Source: Pseudopithomyces maydicus (lineage: Eukaryota; Ascomycota; Dothideomycetes; Pleosporales; Didymosphaeriaceae). Taken from it: a stretch of DNA of 64,000 bases. The notes under the pieces were generated by a model, which was not told where the DNA came from, ran no database searches, and was given only the letters and a program-made list of their open reading frames with translations. Below, in pieces: positions 33,178-43,423 of the stretch. Numbering within the stretch: the first letter of the stretch is position 1; every line of letters starts with the position of its first letter. The stretch is from assembly GCA_026873275.1 (NCBI GenBank), contig JANTUC010000002.1:2728001-2792000 (forward strand), in the 5' to 3' direction. Position numbers and translations under genes: made by a program.

Positions 33178-33189
33178 CTCCACATCCCG
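33178..33189 (-). promoter_or_regulatory. Cluster element CGGGATGTGGAG, copy 5 (minus strand)
   Basis: The + strand reads CTCCACATCCCG, the exact reverse complement of the element. It is 154 bp upstream of the CocE-type start and faces away from that gene. Confidence 0.65.
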
Positions 33190-33343
33190 AGCCCGTTGAG
33201 CATACGGCATCTACTATCGCGTTTCGGGCCGAAGCATCGCGACATTGCGCGGGCTCCACACAAAGTTGTCATGGCCTCGTTGTATATACCTTAGACCTTC
33301 CGTTCGTAGGTTCTACAAGCACAAAGTCTGTACGACGCTCACC

Positions 33344-35131
33344 ATGTCTCCCCAGATCAAAGACGCACACAAAGTGGACGAGACCTCGTTCCCTTACGTC
33401 TACGAGGAAAATGCTGTGGTACCATTGAAAACGAGCTCCAATGGTATCATTCGTTGCAACATTTACCGCCCAAAGACAGCAGGGGAGAAATTTCCCGTAC
33501 TGGTTACGTATGGACCATATGGCAAAGATATTCACTACAAGGACTTCCATCCAAAATCCTTCTCAGAGGTGAATCCAGAACATCACTCGGACCACTCTGC
33601 GTGGGAAACTCCAGACCCCGGATTTTGGACCAAGCACGGCTATGCAATTGTGCGAGCAGACGAGCGTGGACTTGGCCAGTCGCCAGGCTTTCTCGATACA
33701 ATGTCGCGCGGTACAAGTGAAGCCTTCTTCGATGTAGTCGAATGGGCTGCCGAACAGCCATGGTCAAGTGGAAAAGTTGGTCTTCTCGGCATCAGTTACT
33801 ACGCGGGCTCGCAATGGCGCGTGGCTGCCAGGCAACCAAAGGGGTTGTCCGCCATTGTGCCTTGGGAAGGCATGAGCGACTATTATCGCGACCGATGCCG
33901 TCATGGTGGCATCTTTTCCAACAAGTTCATCAATTTCTGGTGGAACCGACAAGTTGTGTCAAATCAATATGGGCTTCCTGGCCGCGCAGCACGAAACTGG
34001 GGACCAGATTGTGTTGATGGGGACGTATCTGATGAAGAGCGAGAGAAGAACAGACAGGACCAAAACATCGACAACTTGAACAATAAGTTCCGTGACGACG
34101 AGTACTACGCCAGCAAGGAGTATGACATGGGCGACATCCAGGTTCCGCTGCTATCAGTAGCCAACTGGGGAGGCATCCTTTTGCATCTGCGCGGCAACAT
34201 AGAGGGTTATCTTCAAGCAGGGTCCGATCTCAAGTACTTGCGCGTTATTACTGGTCGTCACGATCTACCGTTCTACTACAACGAAGAAGTAGAAGTACAA
34301 CGAAGTTTCCTTGACGCTTTTCTCAAGGGTGAGGACCGAGTGGGTTGGAGCATTAAAGGCAAGGTTCCAGCCGTGGACTTGGTCTTAAGGAAAGGTGACG
34401 TTGGATTTGACAACGCAGAGGCTGAAAAGGTCTACGAACGTAGGACTGAGAACGAATGGCCCATCGCACGCACCCGATACAGCAAGTTTTATCTCACGCC
34501 AGAAAAGTCACTTGCTCAGATACAGCCCATTGTCACTAGACCTCAAAAGCTTTCCTACGAAGCACTAGGATCACTAGAGAACCCTAAGGTACTGCAATTT
34601 ACCACACCGCCATTCGAGCAAGAAACAGAGATCACCGGGCACATTGTTGCACATCTTAACGTATCTGTGTCCCCTCATGCGAGCGGTCCTACGCCTTCAG
34701 ATATCGATCTTTTCCTCACACTTCGCTACATATCCCCTTCAGGCAAGGAAGTTCACTATACTGGTACAGCAGGTGATCCCATCCCGCTAGCCAAGGGCTG
34801 GTTGCGCGTCAGCATGCGCAAGATCAATACGTCGCATCCTAGACACCGAGAGTGGCTGCCTCATCGAGACTATTTTAGCACGGATGTGCAGCCCGTCATA
34901 CCTGGAGATGTATATCCGGTTGATGTGGAGATCTGGCCGACGAATGTGGTTGTCGAGAAGGGTGCGAAGATCGTGTTTGAGGTGAGCAGTGGTGACACAC
35001 AGGGCAGCGGCATTTTCCAACACAATCACCCTGAGGACCGGAGTGAGAAGAAACTAGCTGGAATGAATCACATTAGCTTCAGTGAGAGGTATCTGAACTG
35101 GGTCACCCTGCCTATCGTTCCTCCTCGGTAG
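33344..35131 (+). CDS. CocE/NonD (X-Pro dipeptidyl-peptidase-type) alpha/beta hydrolase
   Basis: Intronless, 595 aa. It belongs to the peptidase S15/CocE family, which hydrolyses esters (cocaine esterase) or acyl-amide bonds. The nucleophile motif is G-I-S-Y-Y-A-G with Ser151. GRHDLPFYYNEE lies where the catalytic His region is expected. The N-terminal strands show YRPKTAGEKFPVLVTYGPYGKD and VRADERGLGQSPG. The C-terminal jelly-roll domain (PPD_C-like) is present (ITGHIVAHLNVSVSP, DVEIWPTNVV). The start at 33344 (ACCATGTC context) is the first ATG in frame. No signal peptide is seen, so it is probably intracellular. In the cluster it could free the aromatic unit from an ester or amide conjugate. 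Confidence 0.9.
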   Translation: MSPQIKDAHKVDETSFPYVYEENAVVPLKTSSNGIIRCNIYRPKTAGEKFPVLVTYGPYGKDIHYKDFHPKSFSEVNPEHHSDHSAWETPDPGFWTKHGYAIVRADERGLGQSPGFLDTMSRGTSEAFFDVVEWAAEQPWSSGKVGLLGISYYAGSQWRVAARQPKGLSAIVPWEGMSDYYRDRCRHGGIFSNKFINFWWNRQVVSNQYGLPGRAARNWGPDCVDGDVSDEEREKNRQDQNIDNLNNKFRDDEYYASKEYDMGDIQVPLLSVANWGGILLHLRGNIEGYLQAGSDLKYLRVITGRHDLPFYYNEEVEVQRSFLDAFLKGEDRVGWSIKGKVPAVDLVLRKGDVGFDNAEAEKVYERRTENEWPIARTRYSKFYLTPEKSLAQIQPIVTRPQKLSYEALGSLENPKVLQFTTPPFEQETEITGHIVAHLNVSVSPHASGPTPSDIDLFLTLRYISPSGKEVHYTGTAGDPIPLAKGWLRVSMRKINTSHPRHREWLPHRDYFSTDVQPVIPGDVYPVDVEIWPTNVVVEKGAKIVFEVSSGDTQGSGIFQHNHPEDRSEKKLAGMNHISFSERYLNWVTLPIVPPR

Positions 35132-35466
35132 TGGGAATGTAGCGATCACAATCTTCTGTAGATTGGTGGACTACCTCAAAGCTCTCTCTATATAGAAAAC
35201 TGTCATGAACATTGTCACAGAGCACAACAAGTCTATGATTCATAGTGCATTTTCACAGCATCAGCTGTAATATGTTGTCTTTGTAATCTAGAAAACCCTC
35301 TCCTTCTCGAAGGGAATCTCAGCCAGTCGTTCCCAGATCATGCCGAAACCAACCTATAGCAAAACAGACGCAACGAATCCATCCGAAAGGAGTACGAAAG
35401 CAACAGACCAAACATGAGAGGGTGGGTGTAATTGACATATCCCCACAGGTGACACGGCTCGACCTC
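35132..35466. other. Convergent intergenic region, right border of the cluster
   Basis: 3' ends of the CocE-type gene (+) and the uncharacterised gene (-). Nothing else is seen. Confidence 0.5.
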
Positions 35467-37005
35467 TTAGTTCCAGAAAATATCCACTATCTCCTTAGGA
35501 AGAGCATCGACCATATTTTCGTCATTCTTCAAGAGCTCCAGTCGTCCTTTATTCCTCTTGTCTTTCTCCAAAATTGCTTTGCCCCCTTCGACTTGATCCA
35601 TCGATTCAATCAAGTCCTTGAGGAAGCCAGCAAGCTTTTGGATTGAAGATGTATACTTTGCCTCCCAGTGTTCGCAATCGTCACGGGTTTCCTTCGGCTT
35701 GGCCTTGTATATCGTGTAGCACTTCCCTGAATTTCTTTCCACTTTGTCCTGTTGCAAAACGATGTCACGATCCTCTTTATCCTTGAGTGACAGCTCACTA
35801 TCTGGATCAAATCCTCCGGAGCCACTGGTCCCGACGACTTTCCAACTATAGTGGCCGGCCCAGAGTTGATCATGACTCTCCTTCTTGAGCTTGAGTTCAG
35901 CGATTAGAGAGTGCGGTATATAGCGTCCGCCCACCTCAACCGAAGTCGCATATAGATGATCAATACCGACACTGTTCTTCTGGGCATCGATCGTCTGATG
36001 GCCATGAAAGAGATGATCCGTCACTTCTTCGATTGAATCATCCAAGAATGCGTCGACCTCCAACCTAACAACAAGTGTGATTGAACCCAACTTGTACCGG
36101 ATCGCTCGGTGATACCCATCCGTATCAGCGTCGCTGGTAGCCTGGGTGAAATCTACCTCAAAGTTGTGACCATACGTGTTCTGCTGTGCGATGCATTTCC
36201 CCTTTGTGCCATGCAAGAAGAGCGTTTTTTTGACCATTTTTACTTGGAATCGAAAGTACTGGCCGGACTTTCCTCCAGCCCATTCCCGGAGCAAGAGGAG
36301 ATTGCTTTTACCGATGACCACGTCAACATCGTTGAAGGTGATGTTGGGATTCATCACACTCAAAGCTTGGAACATCGGCTCGAATTGTTGATGGAAAACT
36401 CGACTGACGTGCTGATCCCTCCAGAATTCTCCAACGTCTTGCATGACCTTATGAGGCATCGATGGTGCCTTGAAGCGGCGGCCAAACCCGGGAACGTAAA
36501 TCGTCGGTTGGTCTTTCGAGTCCTTATCCGTTGACATGCGTTTCCATTCGTAAGTGCACAACACTTCGACGCTGGGACCAATTTTGATCTTTTCGAGGCA
36601 AGGCTGAACATCGCTGGCCTCGAATCGCTTAATGAGATTCTTGGAAATAGAATTCTCGAGCTTCCGATTCTCAGTCCTATCCTCTAGCGTCGATTCCAGC
36701 CACTTCTTGGATTTTGCCAGAAGATTGTATGTGACTGTGTGAACTTTGGTGTACGCTATTCCCCCAAGGCTCAATTCGAAAATGAGAACCTTGAGTGCCG
36801 CAAGCAATAAGTATGTGAGCGCTAGGAGAATCATGCTCCATGCATTCTTGGAGGCTCCAGCTGCGAACACGAGACCGTTCACGAAGACCGAATGCCTCGA
36901 GGGACCGTTGAAGTCTGTAATTTCTGGTGTTGTTGCTGTCTCCGTGGGTGCTGACGATTGGGCACTGCGGTGTTTCTCGGACCCAGACATCTCGGAGGAT
37001 GACAT
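35467..37005 (-). CDS. Uncharacterised fungal protein with TM segment and possible PD-(D/E)XK/RAI1-like motifs
   Basis: Intronless, 512 aa. One hydrophobic segment at about residues 56-78 (SMILLALTYLLLAALKVLIF) follows a Ser/Thr-rich N-terminus. The large soluble part contains LVVRLEVDAFLDD (Glu316-x-Asp318) and PHSLIAELKLKK (Glu370-x-Lys372). The ExD..ExK arrangement is that of PD-(D/E)XK nucleases and the RAI1/DXO decapping family, but the 50-residue gap between the motifs is longer than in DXO. HGHQTIDAQKNSVGIDHLYATS lies between them. I do not recognise the family with certainty. The promoter lacks the 12-bp cluster element, so I place it outside the cluster. Confidence 0.75.
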   Translation of the reverse strand: MSSSEMSGSEKHRSAQSSAPTETATTPEITDFNGPSRHSVFVNGLVFAAGASKNAWSMILLALTYLLLAALKVLIFELSLGGIAYTKVHTVTYNLLAKSKKWLESTLEDRTENRKLENSISKNLIKRFEASDVQPCLEKIKIGPSVEVLCTYEWKRMSTDKDSKDQPTIYVPGFGRRFKAPSMPHKVMQDVGEFWRDQHVSRVFHQQFEPMFQALSVMNPNITFNDVDVVIGKSNLLLLREWAGGKSGQYFRFQVKMVKKTLFLHGTKGKCIAQQNTYGHNFEVDFTQATSDADTDGYHRAIRYKLGSITLVVRLEVDAFLDDSIEEVTDHLFHGHQTIDAQKNSVGIDHLYATSVEVGGRYIPHSLIAELKLKKESHDQLWAGHYSWKVVGTSGSGGFDPDSELSLKDKEDRDIVLQQDKVERNSGKCYTIYKAKPKETRDDCEHWEAKYTSSIQKLAGFLKDLIESMDQVEGGKAILEKDKRNKGRLELLKNDENMVDALPKEIVDIFWN

Positions 37006-38447
37006 CTTGGATATCTTTTGGGAGTTCGAAAGTTCGTATATAAAAAGGAGTTGTCGAAGTTGAGACCGGGTGAATGCTAGCGAGTCTCGATCTCCGTAAC
37101 AAAGAGTAGAAAAAAGATGTGGCTGATGTCGAGTTTCAAGAGCGTGGATTCCGTGTATATAGAAATTTTAGAGAGAGCGGCGGGCAGGGTCTTTATAATG
37201 TCGAGGGCAGGCTGCAGGGTTGCCGACGGCCTTCACGTTGAATGTCTAGGGTGAAGTCAACTCCACGGGATAGGCAGCAGCAGTCCATCCAGGGGGTTCA
37301 AACGCGACACCATAGCACTCGTACGTGCAATAACACTTTTACGTGCAATATAGTCCATTTGTTGTGCCATGATGGTTGAATAATAACACAAAACAATCAC
37401 ATGGGTAGATTACAATGCTATACAGCTAAGTGCAATGGTCATTTTGATGCGAGAGTTGGACTTCGCATACCCTTTGGGCTTTTATGTATAGATGGTTCTT
37501 ATTTGTATAGAACAAATTGCAACCACAAGCAATTGGTATACGTTTAGACAATCGAACGACTGCACTGATATACACTTTGGAAAACTAATACTTGTATGAC
37601 ATGGAGACATGGGTATCTGACTGAGGCATGGCACTGATTTTTTAAAAATTACTTAGTATTAGCACGAGACATTCACTGCTTTATCAGGGTGCCCCTTTAA
37701 TTGTAATGTCCATCATCCTACTTGCGGACAACATTGATGTTCCTGTCAATCAAGACAGGGTAAAAGATATTCAAACCAAACGCTGAAACTGAAATTTGGT
37801 TAGGTGACAAAGATGGTACAACGCAATCATACGCAAACAAAAGTGATGCTGTTATTCTATTGACTGTTTACACATGACAGGACTGTTCCAGGTAGCAACA
37901 ACGAGAGTAATTCTATTAGACGAGGTAGTATAGCTCACTGCCCAAGTACCAACTATATTCCAGAGGGCTACAACAAGGAAATCTGCTAGGATACATTTCA
38001 GAAAGCGATACTATGATTATACAGCCACAAACATGTTGTAGAGTAGCTATAGAAGCGTATCATAATCAAAGCTTTGATACATGCACCTGAGTGCCATCAG
38101 CATAATCTACTATCAAAGGCAACGAACATGATATGTGCATGTACTCACTAATATTAACGGTTGTTGTGGGGACACGGCTGTCATTATATGGAGGAACATG
38201 TAGACGCGAGGATATGTATGAGCTGCAGACAACAAAGGGTAAACTGTGCTCACGTTGGCACATCATTCAGGCAGTTATACGTCTCAGTATTGAGTCTCGA
38301 ATAGCTCTTTGGCATTCATTACCAGAGCAAGGTATATGTACAGCGTTGTTCAATCCCCTCCACCCATCGCAATATAAATCTTTACATGGTCCTCGGACAC
38401 ATATCTTACATGGCTATACCCACGTTCCTCTCCTCGAACTGACGGAC
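37006..38447. other. AT-rich intergenic region
   Basis: About 1.4 kb with no plausible coding frame. The left part should be the promoter of the gene starting at 37005 and the right end the 3' flank of the mitoribosomal gene. Confidence 0.5.
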
Positions 38448-39733
38448 TTATAGCCGAAGCTCAGTGTTGGCAGGCGCCTTGTAGTCCTTCATTCCCTCCT
38501 TGTATTGCTTCGATTGGAGGATTTCCTTCACCTTGTCCAACATCGGGCCTTCTCTCCTTCTGCTGTAGTCGTCTTGCTCAATGTCATAACCAGCCCTTGT
38601 CGCAGCCTCTAAGCTCTCGTACTCCCAAATGTTGGCCTTCATACCCACGCCGTGGTACTGGTGTTTCTGCAGGAACGCTAACCACGCCTTGACAACGTCT
38701 GGGTGTCCGTCCTGAATTTGAATGAGTCTGCGCATGGTAATTCGCTCGAAATTCTCTTGCGACTTCTTGAAGATGAAGTTCGATCGGGGAACTGTCCAGC
38801 GCTCTGTGATGCGAGGTAAGGGAATAGGACCGCGTGCACAGAGGCCCATATAGTACGCAGCGCGGACGGCAAAATCGGCGAAAAGAAGGAGGTTACGGAT
38901 GGAGTATGTACGGAGTTGGAGATCGCACACAGGCACACCGTGTTCGGGTGTGCGGCGGAGCGGGCGAAGATGGACTGCCTGGACGTTGACAGGGGTGCGC
39001 AACGCATCAAGGGCGGCCTGTGTCTTTGGATCAAGAGGGTCTTTGTCGGTTGGAAGCTTCAAGCCGCGAGCCCTGTATGAAACGGTCAGTATGGTGCGTC
39101 TCATATACGTGACGGTTGCAAATTTGAGCATATCTTCCCAATCTCATACTTGTGCACAATCTTCAACATGGCGCGTCGGTGTCACCCAACTTCTGAAAGC
39201 CATGCATGTATAGCAAATAATCATCGTGATCTTCATTGCGGATGCAGGGATGGTAGACTTACTTGCCCTCCTTCAACACGTCGAGACCTTCCTTCTTGAA
39301 CATCTCGAGCAGCGTCAGGTCGTCTGGTGTGTTCGCCAATTTTGCCCATTTTCTCTGCGCCTCATCCTTGGTCTTGGGCATCCAATTTTGGAATTTCTTG
39401 TCGGCCTTCTTCTCGCTGTTCTTGAGCGTCTTGTAGTGGGCGGCGTCGAGACCCATGTGCTCTAACCGCTCGTTGAGGGGCATATCGCCTCGCTCAATCT
39501 CAGCGTAGATGTCACGGCCATCGTCCTTTTCACTAGGTCTGCTCCGGTATTCGCGGTCAGCGTCGCGGTCGGCGCGGTCGCTTTTGCATCGCAGAAAAGT
39601 TTGGGCGGCGGTGTTAGGGGGTGCTATCTGTTCCCACGTTAGTCACGCGTGGAGAATGGCTCAACAGGCCAATTCGTACTTTTATCCTCTTCGCCGGGGC
39701 CAAGAACGGCCGTAGTGAGCGCGGCGCCGCCAT
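38448..39733 (-). CDS. RSM10: Mitochondrial small-subunit ribosomal protein uS10m
   Basis: Preferred model: complement of join(38448..39072, 39263..39627, 39680..39733), 347 aa. The conserved S10 domain is unmistakable: VHLRPLRRTPEHGVPVCDLQLRTYS and RWTVPRSNFIFKKSQENFERITMRRLIQIQDG. The N-terminus MAAPRSLRPFLAPAKRIK is a basic, amphipathic mitochondrial presequence. The 190-bp second intron (39073..39262) keeps phase 2 (GLDVLKEGK|ARGLKL), and a TACTGAC branch site lies just before the acceptor. Within that intron, an ATG at 39169 followed by a donor at 39149 would give a shorter alternative N-terminus (MLKIVHK). It is divergent from the PNP gene. Confidence 0.82.
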
Positions 39734-39960
39734 TGTCGATGGATCGTTGAGTCTGGGACGTTCATCACAGATGGAAGCAAAACATTGATGCTAGACCGCA
39801 TTGGGCGACCGCCCGGCAGAACCCGCTTGCCTCGGAGAGCACCGATATCACCCCTCCTGCCGCACAACGCTTGGGGTAATTTTAGGGATACAAAACAGGC
39901 CCCTTTGCTCTTATCTTCTACTCATATCCGATTTGCAGGTAGTTGCAGAAACTCTTCACC

Positions 39961-41161
39961 ATGGCAGAGACTATGGACCATGCCGCTGCGCCGAACGCCT
40001 ATGCTCGTGCTTCCGAGACAGCGAATTATGTACGCTCAAAGCTGCCCGAGTCACTTCAGAAACCGAAAGTGGCTATTGTATGCGGCTCTGGACTGGGTGG
40101 CCTTGTTGATACGGTCGAGGCAGAGTCGAAGGTCGAACTCGCCTATTCGTCCATTCCAAACTTTCCCAAGAGCACAGGTTCGTTAAATGAACATATGACC
40201 AACAACCCGATCCGAAAGTTCCCAGGTTGACCACTATCAGTCCAAGGTCATGCTGGCAACTTCGTCTTTGGATTGATAGGTCCGCAGAAGACCCCCGTCG
40301 CACTGCTGGTGGGACGAGCACAGTTAGTGACTGTTCCTTCTGGGTAAACGGTTTGACACCCTGATTGACTGAAACAATAGCTTCTACGAAGGCCACACGA
40401 TGGACCTAGTTACTTTTGCGACACGCGTGTGCAAGCTCCTCGGTGTCGATACGATGATCGGTACGCGGCAAGCATTCATCCATGTGTTATAATACAAGCA
40501 CGTCCACTCACAGTATACAGTCACAAACGCAGCAGGAGGCCTGAACGAGAACTATGAAGTCGGAGACATTGTCTGCCTCAATGATGTAGGTTTTAAATTT
40601 ACTACATAAAGCTGATCACGAGCTAATCGCTGCCAGCATCTCAACCTCGCAGGATTGGTAGGTATTCATCCATTGCGAGGACCCAACATCGAGGAATTTG
40701 GGGTGAGGTTCCCGCCGCTGAGTGATGCGTACGACCTGGATCTGCGGCGACGCACGCACAAGGCGTGGAAAAAACTTGGGCTCGACCAACAGAAGAGAAG
40801 ACTCCACGAGGGTGTCTACGCATTCGTTGGAGGACCTAGCTACGAGACAAGAGCAGAGTGCAGAATGCTGCGACTTCTGGGCGCTGACGTCGTGGGAATG
40901 TCAACGGTCCCGGAGATCATCGTCGCCCGTCATGCGGGTGTCCGGGTGCTGGCATTCAGCTTGGTAACCAACAAGGCAGTGCTTGATGCAGGCCTTCGTG
41001 GAAACGACGACACTATCCAAGCTATGAGCAAATCAGAGCTGGATGAGCATCTGAACAAGGGCAAGGCCAACCATCAAGAGGTTCTGGACGCTGGTCGGGA
41101 GGCTGCTAAGGATATGCAGGCGTTAGTGAAGCAGATACTGTCAGACCTCGACCAGGACTAA
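39961..41161 (+). CDS. PNP1: Purine nucleoside phosphorylase
   Basis: Exons 39961..40177, 40241..40322, 40381..40460, 40521..40585 and 40637..41161, giving 322 aa. The trimeric low-molecular-weight PNP family phosphorolyses inosine and guanosine to base plus ribose-1-phosphate in cytosolic purine salvage. Motifs: phosphate site CGSGLGG, STVQGHAGNF, GRAHFYEGHT, VTNAAGGLNE, the base-binding VGGPSYETRAE and GMSTVPEIIVARH, and FSLVTN. All four intron removals restore the family sequence in phase. The short introns (51-63 bp) are typical of this genome. Confidence 0.94.
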
Positions 41162-41316
41162 TCTACTGTCCGTTCGGATTGGCACGCTAGTCATGTTCCA
41201 GTGTAACTGATACTACACTTCCAATAACATGGACGACTTGAAGCGTCATGTCATGAGTAACAATAGATGCCACCCAAAAGACTGTGGAATCATGTATAAA
41301 GTCATCACGGCCATGT

Positions 41317-42216
41317 TCAGGGTTTGGTGACCCTGCCTTTCCGGCGCTTGTCTTGAAGTGCCTTGTAGAAAGCCTTCTTGCCGCTCTTCTTTGAGCTGAT
41401 GATGTTTTGGTATTTGCTCTTGAACTTGCCAGACTGCTCTTCTTGTGCAAGTACTTCCTCGACAAGTGTCTGGTGGCGGTCCTTTTTGTTGATGCGACCG
41501 GTGTAGAACTCGGTTGGCCCTTCGATGATAGTACCGACCTGGCTGAAGGCAGGAACGTCGGACTTGGAGTCGGACTTCTTGTAGTGCCGCTTGGGGTCGA
41601 GGACATTGCGCATCTTGAGGAGTTGCAGATCGCGACGTAGTTCAGGAGTCATTTCCGTGCGTGGCAGATTGAACCAGTCGGAGCCTGCGGTGGCCTTCTT
41701 TTCCTTTTCAAACGTCAGCATGGGGACCATAGAAGGTTGCAAGTTGGTGGCGTAGTGAAGATGCCTCAGTGTAACTATGATATAAAAAACCTTCAGTTTG
41801 TGCAGGTGACACCAAAACGGTGTCATGATCTGCGTCAGTAGAAAATGGGATAGTTATCATCACAGGCAGAAAGAGAAACAAGGGCTGCAGCTTACCTCTA
41901 TCTTCTGCTTCTTGAGCTGTACCGGGTCTTCGATCTTCTTGATGCCGTTGGCAAGCGCCTGCTCGTTCTTTGGGAGGAGCTTAGAGCCATCCAGCCTGGT
42001 GATGGCGCCCTGCGTCGTTGAACAAGTGTCGGCAATGTGACCAGGGTTCAGCTTGGGAAGCTTGAACGGGGCATCTGCGGCGGGCTGGAATGGTGTTGCA
42101 CGCATGCGCTCGGCGGCCTGGGTGAGCAGCTCTCGCACCTGCTCGTCACTCAGTTCGTCATCGGTGTCCTCCTCGATCCGAGACGGATGCGCTGGCGACA
42201 GGGCCATGTCTGCCAT
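41317..42216 (-). CDS. FCF2: rRNA-processing factor Fcf2
   Basis: Proposed complement of join(41317..41703, 41896..42216), about 235 aa. Fcf2 is a nucleolar component needed for early pre-rRNA cleavages and 40S biogenesis. The domain is clear: SDWFNLPRTEMTPELRRDLQLLKMRNVLDPKRHYKK, then VGTIIEGPTEFYTGRINKKDR and VEEVLAQEE, with a lysine-rich tail. Joining at KIE|EKKATAGSDW uses a 192-bp intron with a CTGAC branch site before the acceptor. An alternative acceptor near 41829 would add about 42 hydrophobic residues that do not suit the protein. The start is the ATG at 42216 (ACCATGG). The gene is convergent with PNP. Confidence 0.87.
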
Positions 42217-43423
42217 GGTGGAAGCTGGCGGCAGATGCACGACACTTGAAAAATTTAGGAACGCGGTTTTAGAGGGTCGCGCACGGTCCTCTTCGGCTCA
42301 ACCGCAGCTAAGCCAAGCTAGGAACGCGGCGATGTCACAAGTGTTCAGCAACATCTGGGCATGCTGTTGACACAGAGATGGGCGTCGTTGCGCCGTGTAT
42401 TTCGGGTGGAGGAAACGGCCATGTTCTCAGGCCTGCTCGGATGACGCTGGTGTGCTGGCGACGATATCCCACGACATGCAGGCTTGACAACGCATCGCCT
42501 GGACGATGGAGCGCTCGCTCTGGCCAGCCTGCAAGGCGCAAAAGGCAGCGTGCCGGCCAATCGGGGGCAATGTAGGCGCTTCTCGTCCTGTTCGCACGGA
42601 AGCGGGCATCGCAAACTGCCGTCTAGTGTGTGGCTCCGTGTGAGTGTGTCGAGCTGATGCATCCGCACAGCTGGTCCGCACAGCTGGATCGCACCCGGTC
42701 GATCGAGTCCGCCTTCTCGTATGCGTAGAGACGAGATGTGACGAGGCGGCAGCAGCGCGCACTGCGTGCTGTCACGGCCTGCCGGGGACATATAAAGTAA
42801 ACAACATGGCACAGTGACGCCTGCACGTTGATCCCAACCGGCCGCATATCGCACCCCATCACCAGCCATATTCCCAGCGGCTGCGTCCTCTTGCCAACCA
42901 GCTGCCTGCCCACACGAGCCCTGCGGGCACCAGTGTCGCCTCCAGCCCTGAGGAGATCCTACCTTGCGCATAGCGGCGGAGCATTCGCGCGTGTGGTTCG
43001 TTGGCCTGGGGCATTCCGATTGGCAAACACACTGCAAGCCCACGACAGCAGCCGCTCCACGAGTCGCACGCACGCCCGCCTGTGTCGCATCCAGGAGCTC
43101 GTCATCGCCAGGTAAACAAAACACCTTTTGCAGCATGGCTGTCGCACAGGCAGACACTGATTGCAGCTTGCAGTATCCTGTGCGCGCCCGTCTCACGCGG
43201 CAGAATCCCCGCTTAACACAGAAGGCGGCCCGCTCAACCACTCTCTGCCGACCTGACGCAACCACGACATTCACAAACCTCCACCCGTCACCATCACCGC
43301 CACCTATTGGGCCGAATTAGCCTTGACCTGCACCGATTCGCCGTCCCAGAGTAGCATCTGAAGCTCGAGCGCGCCATCCCTGCCCCGCGTCACCTCAACG
43401 CGCATACTGCGCCGCCAGCCACC
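42217..43423. other. Divergent promoter region, FCF2 / HAP5
   Basis: GC-rich, 1.2 kb. Several long overlapping frames exist, the longest being 309 codons on the minus strand (42345-43274), rich in Arg, Cys and Ala. They look like chance frames in GC-rich DNA and carry no family motif. The C-rich strand near 43240-43420 is probably the HAP5 leader. Confidence 0.5.

Noticed and set aside
41704..41829. Hydrophobic 42-residue extension in FCF2 (CHLHKLKVFYIIVTLRHL)
   Set aside because: Out of character for a nucleolar protein. The segment reads better as intron, with a CTGAC branch site near its end.
42345..43274. 309-codon minus-strand open frame
   Set aside because: GC-rich promoter DNA between FCF2 and HAP5. 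The translation has no domain and several overlapping frames are equally open.
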